64,000 nt of DNA from VFMC01 sp050248155 (GCA_050248155.1 JBFWSW010000008.1:1-64000); one strand, 5' to 3'; shown: positions 1 to 8,932, numbered from the stretch's first letter. The notes: generated by a model not told the origin, from the sequence alone. Numbers and translations are program-made.

Positions 1-138
1 GAGGCGCTCCGCCGGTTGGGCAAGCAGTACGAGTACGTGACGTACCCGACCGAGGGACACGGTCTGCTGCGCACCGAGCCGTTCCTGCACTTCCACCGAC
101 GGCTCGAGCGGTTCCTCGACTGGTACCTCATGCCCTGA
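1..138 (+). CDS. C-terminal fragment of an S9-type (prolyl oligopeptidase/acylaminoacyl) peptidase
   Basis: The open frame enters from the left edge and ends at TGA 136-138, giving 45 residues. The segment YPTEGHGL followed by FHRRLERFLDWYL resembles the end of S9-family serine peptidases, where the histidine of a GHG or GHS motif completes the catalytic triad and an amphipathic helix closes the alpha/beta-hydrolase fold. Only this tail is visible, so the serine and aspartate cannot be checked and another alpha/beta hydrolase is possible. The following oligopeptide transporter would fit a peptide-degradation role, but the link is inference. Confidence 0.6.
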   Translation, partial: EALRRLGKQYEYVTYPTEGHGLLRTEPFLHFHRRLERFLDWYLMP

Positions 139-175
139 CGCAGACGACCGGAACGTCCGTTTCCTGAACTTGCGG

Positions 176-190
176 TCAAGGAACCCTTGA
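176..190. promoter_or_regulatory. 15-base inverted repeat upstream of the oligopeptide transporter operon
   Basis: TCAAGG-AAC-CCTTGA is a perfect 6-bp inverted repeat lying about 100 bases before the chosen start of the substrate-binding protein. It is the only symmetric element in the 153-base gap. It could be an operator or a weak hairpin, and no function is established. Confidence 0.25.
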
Positions 191-291
191 AACGGCGCGC
201 GAACCGCGGTCAGAATGGGCCGACTGCGGCCTCGCCGACCTGCTCGCTCACCTGGCGGGCTCAGCGCGGCCCACAACCGGGGAGATCACAC

Positions 292-2109
292 ATGTCACGA
301 CGGAACGTCGCCCGCGCGATGCTGGCCCGCACGATCCTGACCGGTCTGGGGGCGCTGCTCGTCGGCGCCGGCGTCGGTTCGTCAGCTTTGTCGGCCGGAG
401 CGTCCGCCGGGTCCGACGACGAGAAGGTGACGCTGACGGTGGGGATCATCCAGGACCTCGACACACCGAACGTCACCGCCGGCTTCCTCGTGTCGTCGTA
501 CGAGCTCTGGAACCTGCAGTACGCCACGCTCACCGACAAGGCCGCCGACGACTTCGCCACCATCCCCGGCCTCGCCGAGTCGTGGGAGGCCTCCGACGGC
601 GGGCTGACCTACACCTACACGTTGCGCGAGGGCCTGAAGTGGAGCGACGGCGAGCCGCTCACAGCCGAGGACATCGCGTACACGATCAACCGGTCCCGCG
701 ACGAGGAGTGGATCAACCACTCGGCGACGACCGCCAACCTCGACGCCACCGTGATCGACGATCGGACCGTGAAGATCACGAGCTCGGTGCCCGATCCGAA
801 GCTGCCGATCATGGACGTCTACATCGTGCCCAAGCACATCTGGGAGTCCCTCTCCGCCGACGACGTCACCACCTACGACGCGCTCGACGGCGTCGGTTCC
901 GGGCCGTTCACACTGAAGGAGTGGAAGTCGGGGCAGGGCTGGACGATGGTCGCCAACCCCAACTACTGGCAGGGCCGGCCGGCTGTCGACGAGGTGGTGT
1001 TCCGGGTCTTCACCAACCCCGACGCGATGGTCGCCGCGCTCGAGAAGGGCGAGATCGATGCAGCGCACTCCGTGCCCAGCTCGTCGTTCGAGCGCCTGCA
1101 GGGCGAGGACGACATCGAAGCCGTCTTCGGCAACCAGGGCGGGCTGACCGAGCTGGCGATGAACGGCATGGCCGGAGGCATCGGCGACGGACACCCGGCG
1201 CTGCTCGACCTGAACGTCCGCCACGCGATCCATCGTGCGATCGACAAGGACGTGCTGTTCGACCGGGTCATCCTCGGCCTCGGCCGCAAGGGCCTCACGC
1301 TGTCGGTCTCGCCCGACCCGGAGTGGCAGCCCGAGATCCCGGAGGCCGAGCAGTACACCTACGACCCGGAGGCGGCGAAGAAGCTGCTCGACGACGGCGG
1401 CTACGTCGACACCAACGGCGACGGCATCCGCGAGATGCCCGGCGGCGGACAGGAGCTCGTGTTCCGATACGCGGAGCGGTCCGAGAGCGAGAACTCGGCA
1501 GCGATCCGCGAGCTGATCACCGGGTGGCTCGAGGCGATCGGCATCGGGACGACGGTCAGCGTGTACGACGACACCCAGCTCACCGACGTGATCGCGTCGG
1601 GCAAGTACGACCTGTTCTCGTGGGGTTGGACCCCCTTCGTCGATCCCGATCCGATGCTGTCGTACTTCACCTGTGACCAGGTCACCTACGACGCCGAGGA
1701 GGTCGGGTACAACGACGCCAACTGGTGCAGCGAGGAGTACGACGCGCTGTACGAGCAGCAGAACCAGGAGCTCGACCACGCGAAGCGGGTCGACATCGTC
1801 CATCAGATGCTGCGCCTGTTCTACGACGAGTCGACCTACGTCGTCCTGTTCGAGGACGCCGACCTGCAGGCGTACCGCACCGACCGCTTCTCCGGCTGGC
1901 TCCGTCAGCCGGCCGACACCGGGCCGGTGCTCTTCTCCAACACCTCACCCACGTACTTCAACTTGAAACCGATCGACGGTGGTGGTGATGACGGCGGCGG
2001 CCTCGGCACCGGAGCCTTGATCGGCATCATCGCCGGCGGGGTGCTCGTCCTCGGGGTCGGCGCATCACTCGCGATCAGGTCACGCCGGACCCGCGAGGAC
2101 CGCGAATAG
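292..2109 (+). CDS. Peptide-type ABC transporter substrate-binding protein (SBP_bac_5) with a C-terminal membrane anchor
   Basis: This is the extracellular solute-binding component for a peptide or opine-like substrate. ATG 292 is chosen because GGGGAG lies 7 bases upstream; an earlier in-frame codon at 187 has no such site and adds Arg-rich sequence. The 605-residue product has a basic N-terminus and hydrophobic export signal (about residues 1-40), then a family-5 domain with typical phrases such as YTYTLREGLKWSDGEPLTAED. There is no lipobox cysteine. Instead the protein ends with a Gly/Asp-rich linker (about 561-572), a hydrophobic helix (about 573-594) and a basic tail, so it is probably held by a C-terminal transmembrane segment. 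It is the first gene of a five-gene transporter operon. Confidence 0.88.
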   Translation: MSRRNVARAMLARTILTGLGALLVGAGVGSSALSAGASAGSDDEKVTLTVGIIQDLDTPNVTAGFLVSSYELWNLQYATLTDKAADDFATIPGLAESWEASDGGLTYTYTLREGLKWSDGEPLTAEDIAYTINRSRDEEWINHSATTANLDATVIDDRTVKITSSVPDPKLPIMDVYIVPKHIWESLSADDVTTYDALDGVGSGPFTLKEWKSGQGWTMVANPNYWQGRPAVDEVVFRVFTNPDAMVAALEKGEIDAAHSVPSSSFERLQGEDDIEAVFGNQGGLTELAMNGMAGGIGDGHPALLDLNVRHAIHRAIDKDVLFDRVILGLGRKGLTLSVSPDPEWQPEIPEAEQYTYDPEAAKKLLDDGGYVDTNGDGIREMPGGGQELVFRYAERSESENSAAIRELITGWLEAIGIGTTVSVYDDTQLTDVIASGKYDLFSWGWTPFVDPDPMLSYFTCDQVTYDAEEVGYNDANWCSEEYDALYEQQNQELDHAKRVDIVHQMLRLFYDESTYVVLFEDADLQAYRTDRFSGWLRQPADTGPVLFSNTSPTYFNLKPIDGGGDDGGGLGTGALIGIIAGGVLVLGVGASLAIRSRRTREDRE

Positions 2110-2146
2110 CCGGTCCGATCGGCGAACGAAGGACGCGGAACGCCCC

Positions 2147-3115
2147 GTGCGTGCTCGGTACGCGATCGGCAAGATCCTGGGTTCGATCGGAACGCTCGCG
2201 TTCGTCGTCGTCTTCAACTTCTTCCTCTTCCGTGTCGTCAACGACGACCCGGTCGAGAGCTTGTTCCGCGGACGGAACCTGTCCGACGCTCAGAAGGACC
2301 GGTTGCGGCACCAGTTCAACCTCGACGGCTCGCGACTCGAACAGTTCGTCTCGTACGTCGGGCAGACGGTGCGCGGCAACTTCGGCATCTCGCTGCTGAG
2401 CAGCCGACCGGTCACCACCGAGATCGGCGAGGCGCTCTGGCCGACGGTGCTCCTCGTCGGCACGGCCACCTGCCTCTCGATGATCATCGGGATCATGATC
2501 GGCATCCGTGCCGGCTGGCGGAGGCGCAGCGGCTTCGATGTCGGCTCCACGACGTTCTCGATGTTCACCTACTCGGTGCCCGACTTCTGGCTGGGCATGC
2601 TCCTCCTCGCGATCTTCTCGTACAACCTCGGGTTGTTCCCGACAGGGGGCCTCGAGGACGCAGGGAGCACCAAGACCGGTCTGGCCCAGCTCCTCGACCA
2701 GGCCCATCACATGGCGTTGCCGGCGCTCGTGCTCGCCATCGCATACATCGGCGAGTACGCGATCGTGATGCGGTCGTCGCTGATCGACACGGTGCGCGAG
2801 GACTACCTGCAGCTCGCCCGCGCCAAGGGTCTGCGCGACGCCGACATCCGCCGCCGCCATGCGGTGCCCAATGCGCTGCTCCCCGTCGTCAGCCTGTCGG
2901 CGCTGAACTTCGGGTACGTCCTCTCCGGAGCGATCGCCGTCGAGTCGATCTTCTCGTGGCCGGGACTCGGGCAGGCGACGTTCGAGGCGATCCGTGGTCC
3001 CGACTTCCCGATGCTGCAGGGGTTGTTCCTGCTGTTCAGCGCCGCGCTCATCCTGGCCAACCTCGCCGTCGACCTGCTGTACGGCTACCTCGATCCTCGG
3101 GTGGGTGGCCGATGA
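2147..3115 (+). CDS. ABC transporter permease, DppB/OppB type
   Basis: This is the first inner-membrane permease of the peptide transporter, 322 residues with a GTG start. It has an N-terminal membrane helix (about 10-30), a periplasmic loop, and a binding-protein-dependent transport (MetI-like) domain. The EAA-type cytoplasmic loop (LIDTVREDYLQLARAKGL, near residue 215) contacts the ATPases. It ends in ATGA overlapping the next permease. Length and architecture are normal for DppB/OppB. Substrate specificity cannot be read from the permease. Confidence 0.9.
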   Translation: MRARYAIGKILGSIGTLAFVVVFNFFLFRVVNDDPVESLFRGRNLSDAQKDRLRHQFNLDGSRLEQFVSYVGQTVRGNFGISLLSSRPVTTEIGEALWPTVLLVGTATCLSMIIGIMIGIRAGWRRRSGFDVGSTTFSMFTYSVPDFWLGMLLLAIFSYNLGLFPTGGLEDAGSTKTGLAQLLDQAHHMALPALVLAIAYIGEYAIVMRSSLIDTVREDYLQLARAKGLRDADIRRRHAVPNALLPVVSLSALNFGYVLSGAIAVESIFSWPGLGQATFEAIRGPDFPMLQGLFLLFSAALILANLAVDLLYGYLDPRVGGR

Positions 3116-4095
3116 CCACCGTCGATCCCGCGCCGGGCTCAGCGGCCGAGCCCCCGCCGGAACCCTCGCACGAACCGGCACCTGATGCGACACAGCTGGT
3201 GCAGGTGTCGCCGCGCAGCATCGCGTGGGCGCGCCGGCGGGCGTCGTTGCTCGACACGGTGCGCCGGTTCCGCCGCGACCGGCTGGCGATGGCCGGACTG
3301 GTCGTCCTCGTGCTCTTCGGTCTGATGGCGCTCCTCGCACCACTCATCGTCGACCGTGACGCGCTGAGCGCCGTGAACGCGATCGACAACCCCACGTGGG
3401 CCAAGCCGAGCGGCGACTTCCTGTTCGGCACCGACTACCTCGGTCGCAGCGTGGCGGTGCAGTTCGTCTACGGCTCGCGGGTCAGCCTCTTCGTCGGTCT
3501 GATGGCCACCGTCCTGACGATCGCGATCGGCTCGATCGTCGGCATCGTCGCCGGGTTCTTCGGCGGGTGGACCGACTCGGTGCTGATGCGCATCACCGAC
3601 TGGTTCCTCGTCATCCCGTTCCTCCCGCTCGCGATCGTGCTCGCGTCGGTGCTCGGGCGGAACGTGTGGAACATCATCTTCGTCATCGGCATCACGTCGT
3701 GGCCATCGACGTCGCGCATCGTGCGATCGCAGGTGCTGACGGTGAAGGAGCGCCTCTACGTCGATCGTGCCCGCGCGCTCGGGGCAACGCGATCTCACGT
3801 GATCGCCCGGCACGTGCTGCCCAACGTCTCGCCGCTCATCCTCGCGAGTGCCACCCTTGCGGTGCCGATCTCGATCCTCACCGAGACCACGCTCGCCTTC
3901 CTCGGTCTCGGTGATCCGACGGAAGCGTCGTGGGGCAAGACGTTGGAGGAGTCGTTCCAGCGTGGCGCGATCAGCAACGGAGCGTGGTGGTACTACCTGC
4001 CGGCGGGCATCGGCATCGTGCTCGTCGTGCTCGCGTTCACGCTGTTCGGTCGAGCACTCGAGGAGATCCTCGACCCGCGGTTGCGTGAGCGATGA
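3112..4095 (+). CDS. ABC transporter permease, DppC/OppC type
   Basis: This is the second permease subunit. ATG 3112 overlaps the TGA of the upstream permease, and a longer in-frame extension to 2956 lies wholly inside that gene and is rejected. The 327-residue protein begins with a Pro/Ala/Glu-rich cytoplasmic tail of about 50 residues. It then has the first membrane helix (about 60-80), a periplasmic segment and the MetI-like domain with an EAA loop (VDRARALGATRSHVIARHVL). The stop overlaps the next ATG. Confidence 0.9.
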   Translation: MTTVDPAPGSAAEPPPEPSHEPAPDATQLVQVSPRSIAWARRRASLLDTVRRFRRDRLAMAGLVVLVLFGLMALLAPLIVDRDALSAVNAIDNPTWAKPSGDFLFGTDYLGRSVAVQFVYGSRVSLFVGLMATVLTIAIGSIVGIVAGFFGGWTDSVLMRITDWFLVIPFLPLAIVLASVLGRNVWNIIFVIGITSWPSTSRIVRSQVLTVKERLYVDRARALGATRSHVIARHVLPNVSPLILASATLAVPISILTETTLAFLGLGDPTEASWGKTLEESFQRGAISNGAWWYYLPAGIGIVLVVLAFTLFGRALEEILDPRLRER

Positions 4096-5060
4096 GCCTG
4101 CTCGAGCTGCGCGACCTGAGCATCACGTACCACACCGAGGGCGGACCGGTCCCGGCCGTGCGCGGGGTCGATCTGGTGATCGAGCCGGGCGACACCGTCG
4201 GGCTGGCGGGGGAGTCCGGATGTGGCAAGAGCACCATCGCCGCCGCCGTGCTCCGGCTGTTGCCGGCGGGTACGACTGTCGGGGGCGAGATCCTGCTCGA
4301 CGGTGAGGACGTCTATCAGATGCGCCCCGGACAGCTCCGTGCGGCGAGGTGGACGAGCGCGGCCATCGTGTTCCAGGGCGCATTGCACTCGCTCAACCCG
4401 GTTCACCGCGTGGGCAGGCAGATCGAGGAAGCGATCCTCTTGCACTCGAAGATCGGCCGTGCGGCGGCGCGCGCACGGGTGGCCGACCTGCTCGAGCGGG
4501 TCGGCATCCCGGCGTCGCGCGCGGCCCGCTACCCGCACCAGCTGTCGGGTGGACAGCGCCAACGCGTGCTCATCGCGCTGGCGCTCGCGTGCGAGCCGAA
4601 GCTGCTCATCGCCGATGAGCCGACGACAGCGCTCGACGTGATGGTGCAGGCGCAGGTGCTCGATCTGTTGGCCGAGCTGCAGCGCGAGCGGCAACTGGCC
4701 ATGCTGTTCATCACCCACGACCTGTCGGTGCTGACGTCAGCGTGTCGCAGGCTGGCGATCATGTACGCGGGCCGCATCGTCGAGGAGGGGGCGAGCGAGG
4801 ACCTGTTCCAGCATCCCGAGCACCCCTACAGCCGGGCGCTCGCTAGCGCCTTTCCGACGATCGGGGACCCGGCCTCGCGCATGCACCCGAGCGGGCTCGC
4901 CGGAGATCCCCCGGATCCCAGCGATCTGCCCACTGGCTGCACGTTCCACCCGCGTTGCTCGCGAGCGGTCGAGGAGTGCACAACGATCGACATCCAGCTG
5001 GTGCGGGCGAGCGCGGCTCGGCGAGCGGCGTGCGTGCACGTGAGGCCGTTCGATGGCTGA
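4092..5060 (+). CDS. ABC transporter ATP-binding protein, DppD/OppD type
   Basis: This 322-residue ATPase energises peptide import. It has Walker A GESGCGKST, signature LSGGQRQR, Walker B LLIADEPTTALD and an H-loop THD. The C-terminal oligopeptide-transporter extension ends in a cysteine-containing HPRC segment typical of DppD/OppD. The first ATG overlaps the upstream stop (ATGA), and its own end overlaps the next ATG by 8 bases, so translation of the two ATPases is probably coupled. Confidence 0.93.
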   Translation: MSLLELRDLSITYHTEGGPVPAVRGVDLVIEPGDTVGLAGESGCGKSTIAAAVLRLLPAGTTVGGEILLDGEDVYQMRPGQLRAARWTSAAIVFQGALHSLNPVHRVGRQIEEAILLHSKIGRAAARARVADLLERVGIPASRAARYPHQLSGGQRQRVLIALALACEPKLLIADEPTTALDVMVQAQVLDLLAELQRERQLAMLFITHDLSVLTSACRRLAIMYAGRIVEEGASEDLFQHPEHPYSRALASAFPTIGDPASRMHPSGLAGDPPDPSDLPTGCTFHPRCSRAVEECTTIDIQLVRASAARRAACVHVRPFDG

Positions 5061-6066
5061 GCCCGCCGTCGTTGACACCTCGCCAGGTCCAGCGGACGTG
5101 GTGCTGCACGTCCGTGATGCGCACGTGCAGTTCGGTCACGGTCAGGCACCGGTCCGCGCCGTCGACGGCGTCGATCTCGACCTCGGCCGGGGCGAGGTGC
5201 TGGCACTCGTCGGGGAGTCCGGCTGCGGCAAGACCACGCTCATCCGTGCGATCATCGGCCTCGAACCCCTCACGAGCGGCACCATCGCGTTCGAGGGACA
5301 GCCCGTGCAGATCCGAGCGCGGGGACTGCGCGCCCTGCGGCGGCGCGTGCAGATGATCTTCCAGGATCCGTCGGGCGCGCTGAACCCGCGACACACGATC
5401 TACGAGGCCGTGGCAGAGGGATTGCGCATCCACAAGGTGAAGGGCCACGAGCCCACCCTCGTGGCGTCGGCGCTCGGCCGCGCCGGGCTCCGACCGCCCG
5501 AGCGGTACCTGCGCCGGTACCCGCACGAGCTCTCGGGTGGGCAACGCCAGCGAGTGCTGATCGCGGCGGCGATGGCCCTCGACCCCCAGCTGCTGCTCGC
5601 CGACGAGCCGGTCGCCAGCCTCGACGCCTCCATCCGTGGCGAGATCCTGGCGCTCATGCGGTCCTTCGTCGACTCGCACGGCGTCAGCATCGTCGCCGTC
5701 ACCCATGATCTCGGCCTGGCGTGGAACATCGCCGACCGTGTCGCCGTCATGTACCTCGGCCGCATCGTCGAGCTCGGCTCGACCGAGGACGTGCTCGGCG
5801 ATCCACAGCACCCATACACGAAGGCGCTGTTGAGCGTGGTGCCCGAGACGGCGCATCTCGAACAGCAGATCCTGACCGGCGAGACTCCCGACCCGAGTCG
5901 AGTGCCCCCGGGCTGCCGGTTCCATCCCCGCTGCCCGCTCGTCGCCTCGGGCGAGGCAGCGCGACTGGGCATCGAGGCGCGCTGCCGTGGCGAGGATCTC
6001 TGGCTGGCCCCGGTCGATGGCGCGCAGGAGCACGCCGTGGCGTGCCACGCGGTGCCCACGAGCTGA
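5053..6066 (+). CDS. ABC transporter ATP-binding protein, DppF/OppF type
   Basis: This is the second ATPase of the peptide transporter, 337 residues. It has Walker A GESGCGKTT, signature LSGGQRQR, Walker B LLLADEPVASLD, H-loop THD and the oligopeptide-type C-terminus (PPGCRFHPRCP). It closes the operon at TGA 6064-6066. Its 3' two-thirds lie opposite an uninterrupted minus-strand frame extending from the convergent HNH gene, an unusually long antisense overlap of about 670 bases. The plus-strand gene is full length and intact. Confidence 0.93.
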   Translation: MAEPAVVDTSPGPADVVLHVRDAHVQFGHGQAPVRAVDGVDLDLGRGEVLALVGESGCGKTTLIRAIIGLEPLTSGTIAFEGQPVQIRARGLRALRRRVQMIFQDPSGALNPRHTIYEAVAEGLRIHKVKGHEPTLVASALGRAGLRPPERYLRRYPHELSGGQRQRVLIAAAMALDPQLLLADEPVASLDASIRGEILALMRSFVDSHGVSIVAVTHDLGLAWNIADRVAVMYLGRIVELGSTEDVLGDPQHPYTKALLSVVPETAHLEQQILTGETPDPSRVPPGCRFHPRCPLVASGEAARLGIEARCRGEDLWLAPVDGAQEHAVACHAVPTS

Positions 6067-7364
6067 GCGCTCGAGCCGAATCGTCTGGCTCGTTCCCATT
6101 GCTCGCTGGGTGGTCCGGTGGTCATGGTGGTGCCGTCGGGGTAGGTGATGGTCAACCTGCGGTCGGGGGAGAGTGAGAGCTTCCATCCGTTGTCGTGGAT
6201 GAGGTCGTGGTGGTGTTTGCAGATGGGGACGAGGTTGTCGATGTCGGTGGGACCCTGGTCGGCGTCCCACTCGATGGTGTGGTGTGGTTCGGTGCGTGAG
6301 ACGGGGACGGTGCAGCCGGGGATGGCGCAGTGCCGGTACATGACACGGAGTGCCCGTCGTTGGTCGTCGTTCGCGAGCCGTCGTGTGCGCCCGAGCTTCA
6401 ACACGACACCTTGGTCGTCGATGAAGGCGAGGGTGATGTCGGCGAACGCTGCCATCCGCCGGACCGTGTCCAACGGGAGGTCGAGGCCGGGGATGCCGCA
6501 GTCGAAGCGTGTGTTCGGGTGTTCGCCGAACAGCCAGGTGGTCGCGTCGAGCACGATCGACAGATCCACCCGACCGCCACACGAACACCCGGCACACTTC
6601 GTGTCGCACTCACCGTCATCGTTGGTGGTGCCGGGGTGGGGGATGCCGAGCAGGTCCAACAGGGCGTGGGCGCGGAGGAACCCGGTGCGTTCGAGTGGGT
6701 CGGATGGTGCGAGGGGTGGGGTGGGTTGGTGGTGGAGCCGGTCGAGTTGCTGGTCGAGCCGGTTGATCAACATCGCTCCGGTGATCGGGTCGAGCCGTCC
6801 GTTGATGCGGACCATCCCGGTCGCCGGATCAACCCAGGCGCTCATGCGCACATCACGCTGTTGACGCTCCAGCCGGCTCATCCCGCCATCGGCACGGATG
6901 CGGCGTGCGGTCTTCGCGACCTCGCGGCGGAACTGCTCCGGGGTCATCGTCTCGGCCAGTCGGGCGAGCCGTTCCCCCTCCGCCGCGAGGGCGGCCCGTT
7001 CTGCCGGTTCCAACGAGCGCAGCCCGGCGGTGACCGCGTCGAGGTGCTCACCCGACACCTTGCCGTCGGCGAGCGCGTCGGCCAGGGCGGGGACGCTGTC
7101 GGCGGTCTTGGCCCGTTCCGCGGTGCGGTTGCCGTGGTGCAGGCTGGTCCCGGTCGCCTCGGCGACTTCGGCTTCGGGGAACACCGACGGCGACACATCA
7201 GCCAGTGCCCGCAGCCCGTTGGTGAACGCGACCTCGCGGCCGTCGAGCCAGCGACGCACCCGCGTCACCTCCCGCAACGCCGCCTGCAACTGTGCGAGAT
7301 CGGCGGTCACCGGATCGAGCCCGTGCACGCCCCGGACAGCGCGCAGCACCACATCGACGTCCAC
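5400..7364 (-). CDS. HNH endonuclease / DUF222 (13E12-repeat family) protein with run-on C-terminus
   Basis: The protein has an N-terminal DUF222 region, a cysteine cluster (CDTKCAGCSCGG, about residues 265-276) and a C-terminal HNH nuclease motif. In the HNH motif CAIPGC, PHHTIEW and CKHHHDLIHDNGW give the metal and catalytic histidines. These proteins are abundant, often multicopy, in Actinobacteria and their role is uncertain. GTG 7364 is chosen because GAGGGGG precedes it; TTG 7397 is an alternative. The family normally stops soon after the HNH domain, near 6065. Here no stop occurs until 5400, so about 220 further residues are read from the antisense of the transporter ATPase gene. The tail resembles no domain and may be an accident of stop loss. 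Confidence 0.8.
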   Translation of the reverse strand: MDVDVVLRAVRGVHGLDPVTADLAQLQAALREVTRVRRWLDGREVAFTNGLRALADVSPSVFPEAEVAEATGTSLHHGNRTAERAKTADSVPALADALADGKVSGEHLDAVTAGLRSLEPAERAALAAEGERLARLAETMTPEQFRREVAKTARRIRADGGMSRLERQQRDVRMSAWVDPATGMVRINGRLDPITGAMLINRLDQQLDRLHHQPTPPLAPSDPLERTGFLRAHALLDLLGIPHPGTTNDDGECDTKCAGCSCGGRVDLSIVLDATTWLFGEHPNTRFDCGIPGLDLPLDTVRRMAAFADITLAFIDDQGVVLKLGRTRRLANDDQRRALRVMYRHCAIPGCTVPVSRTEPHHTIEWDADQGPTDIDNLVPICKHHHDLIHDNGWKLSLSPDRRLTITYPDGTTMTTGPPSEQWERARRFGSSAQLVGTAWHATACSCAPSTGASQRSSPRQRASMPSRAASPEATSGQRGWNRQPGGTRLGSGVSPVRICCSRCAVSGTTLNSAFVYGCCGSPSTSSVEPSSTMRPRYMTATRSAMFHARPRSWVTATMLTPCESTKDRMSARISPRMEASRLATGSSASSSWGSRAIAAAISTRWRCPPESSCGYRRRYRSGGRSPARPSADATRVGSWPFTLWMRNPSATAS

Positions 7365-7440
7365 ACCCACCACCCCCTCACCACACGCGACGAACAACGA
7401 GAGCCGACATGCGGCCGATCACGCCCGGGGGAAGACGGGC

Positions 7441-7526
7441 ACCGATCACCCTACGCCGAGGGTGTCACACGCACCCCCGACGACGACTGACCAGCACCGA
7501 TCACCCTACGACGCGGGTGTGACACG
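7441..7526. repeat. Two 31-base direct repeats, each able to form a hairpin, upstream of the HNH gene
   Basis: Copies at 7441-7471 and 7496-7526 differ at four positions and are spaced 55 bases start to start. Each begins ACCGATCACCCTACG. Each carries a small inverted repeat (CACCCT-ACGCCG-AGGGTG in the first; CACCC and GGGTG in the second) and a GTGT-N-ACAC palindrome. They fill most of the gap between the HNH gene and the AAA ATPase gene. They could be operator sites or recognition sites linked to the nuclease; neither is shown. Confidence 0.6.
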
Positions 7527-7552
7527 GATCCGACCCGATGGACCAGATTCGG

Positions 7553-8932
7553 TCAGGACGTGCCTGAGGCGCCCAACGTGCGGCGGAGGACCGGTGCGGA
7601 CTGGTGCAGCATTTCGTCGAGCGCGACGCCGAGGCACTCCGCCGGCGTTCGACCGTCACTCAGCCCGGTCAGCGTGGCCCGCCGGGCGAGCTCTTTGATG
7701 AACGCCGGCGCGACACTCTCGGTGCGCTCGACGAGCGCATCACCCTCCGCCCCCGCCGGCATCGCGCCCGCGTACAGCTCGATGAGACGACGCCGTGCGC
7801 GCTCGTCGGGCAGGACCGTCTCGATCGCCTGGTCGACCCGGCCGGGTCGCGCGGCGAGCGCCGGCTCGAGCATGTCGACCCTGTTGGTCGTCAGGATGAA
7901 GAGCACGTCCGCATCGTCGGCGAGGCCGTCCATCTCGTTCAACAGCTGGAAGAGGATGGGGCTGTGCTCGGCGCCGGGCAGGCCGCGATCCATGCCGATC
8001 AGGTCGACGTCCTCGATGACGATGGTGGCCGGCTGCAGCTGCCGCGCGATGGTGCTCGCCTGCCCGACAGCCCCGACCGCAGCCCCGCTGAGGATGATCG
8101 TCGTCCGCCCTGGCATGGCGCCGAGCAGGTAGCTGATCGTGTGCGTCTTGCCAGTGCCGGGCGGGCCGTACAGCAACAACCCGCGCTTCACGTGCTGGCC
8201 CGCGGCGCGCAGCTCGGTCGCCCGGTCGCTGATGCCGATCGCGTGTGCTTCGATCGCGTCGAGGTCGCCGTCGCGGAGCACGACGTGCTCGCGCGACACC
8301 GACGGAACGGACGAGAACGTGATGCCGAACTCGCCGTGCACACCGTACGAGAACGAGATGAGCTTGCCGCGGAACGAGTTGTGCTCGTCGATCAACGTCC
8401 GCAGCCGATGGAGGAAGCCGTCAGCCGCCCTCCGGGTCGTCGCGACGACCTCGATCGTCATCTCCGGAGGGAAGTGCTCGCGACTGGACACCATCGCGGC
8501 GACCGGTGCGCCGTCGTGCTCGGTGAGGATGATGCCGGCGCGAAGGCACGGTACGGTCATGCCGACGCCGACCTCCAGCTCGATGTACTGCGGCGGAACT
8601 TCTCCCGGCCCGTACCAGCTGCCCACCATCAACCCAGCCAGCGACACGCCGCTGTGGTGGCCGATGTCGGCCGCGAGACCGACGACCTCGAACCGATCGG
8701 CGGTCGCTGCGTACGCATCGAGGGCGAGCTGCACGTTCGCCCGCTCGATGAGCGGAAGCGACATGGACGTGTTCGGCACGGCGTCGTCATCCCCGAGGCC
8801 GAGGTGTGCTTGCAGGCGTTGCGCGAGCGACGAGCTCGTCGACGGAAGCGCCCGCACGGCCATCTGCGAGAGCTCGACGAGGGCGCGCACCAGCGACCGG
8901 GCCTCGTCGGCTGAGAGCTCGGCCATCGTCAT
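7553..8932 (-). CDS. AAA+ ATPase of unknown function
   Basis: This 459-residue protein has a novel-looking N-terminal half (about 1-235) and one AAA module. The module shows Walker A GPPGTGKT (256-263), Walker B IVIEDVD (304-310), a sensor-1 asparagine in TTN (350) and arginine-finger candidates in ARPGR (361-365). The module resembles the FtsH/Cdc48/proteasomal-ATPase branch, but no protease motif or membrane helix is present. The start ATG 8932 overlaps the stop of the upstream methyltransferase gene (ATGA); the long frame upstream of it is a shadow. It is the last gene of a four-gene minus-strand operon. The remodelling substrate is unknown. Confidence 0.85.
   Translation of the reverse strand: MTMAELSADEARSLVRALVELSQMAVRALPSTSSSLAQRLQAHLGLGDDDAVPNTSMSLPLIERANVQLALDAYAATADRFEVVGLAADIGHHSGVSLAGLMVGSWYGPGEVPPQYIELEVGVGMTVPCLRAGIILTEHDGAPVAAMVSSREHFPPEMTIEVVATTRRAADGFLHRLRTLIDEHNSFRGKLISFSYGVHGEFGITFSSVPSVSREHVVLRDGDLDAIEAHAIGISDRATELRAAGQHVKRGLLLYGPPGTGKTHTISYLLGAMPGRTTIILSGAAVGAVGQASTIARQLQPATIVIEDVDLIGMDRGLPGAEHSPILFQLLNEMDGLADDADVLFILTTNRVDMLEPALAARPGRVDQAIETVLPDERARRRLIELYAGAMPAGAEGDALVERTESVAPAFIKELARRATLTGLSDGRTPAECLGVALDEMLHQSAPVLRRTLGASGTS

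Noticed and set aside
187..291. Upstream start at 187 for the peptide-binding protein
   Set aside because: It would add an Arg-rich stretch before a normal signal peptide. GGGGAG correctly spaced before ATG 292 decides the start.
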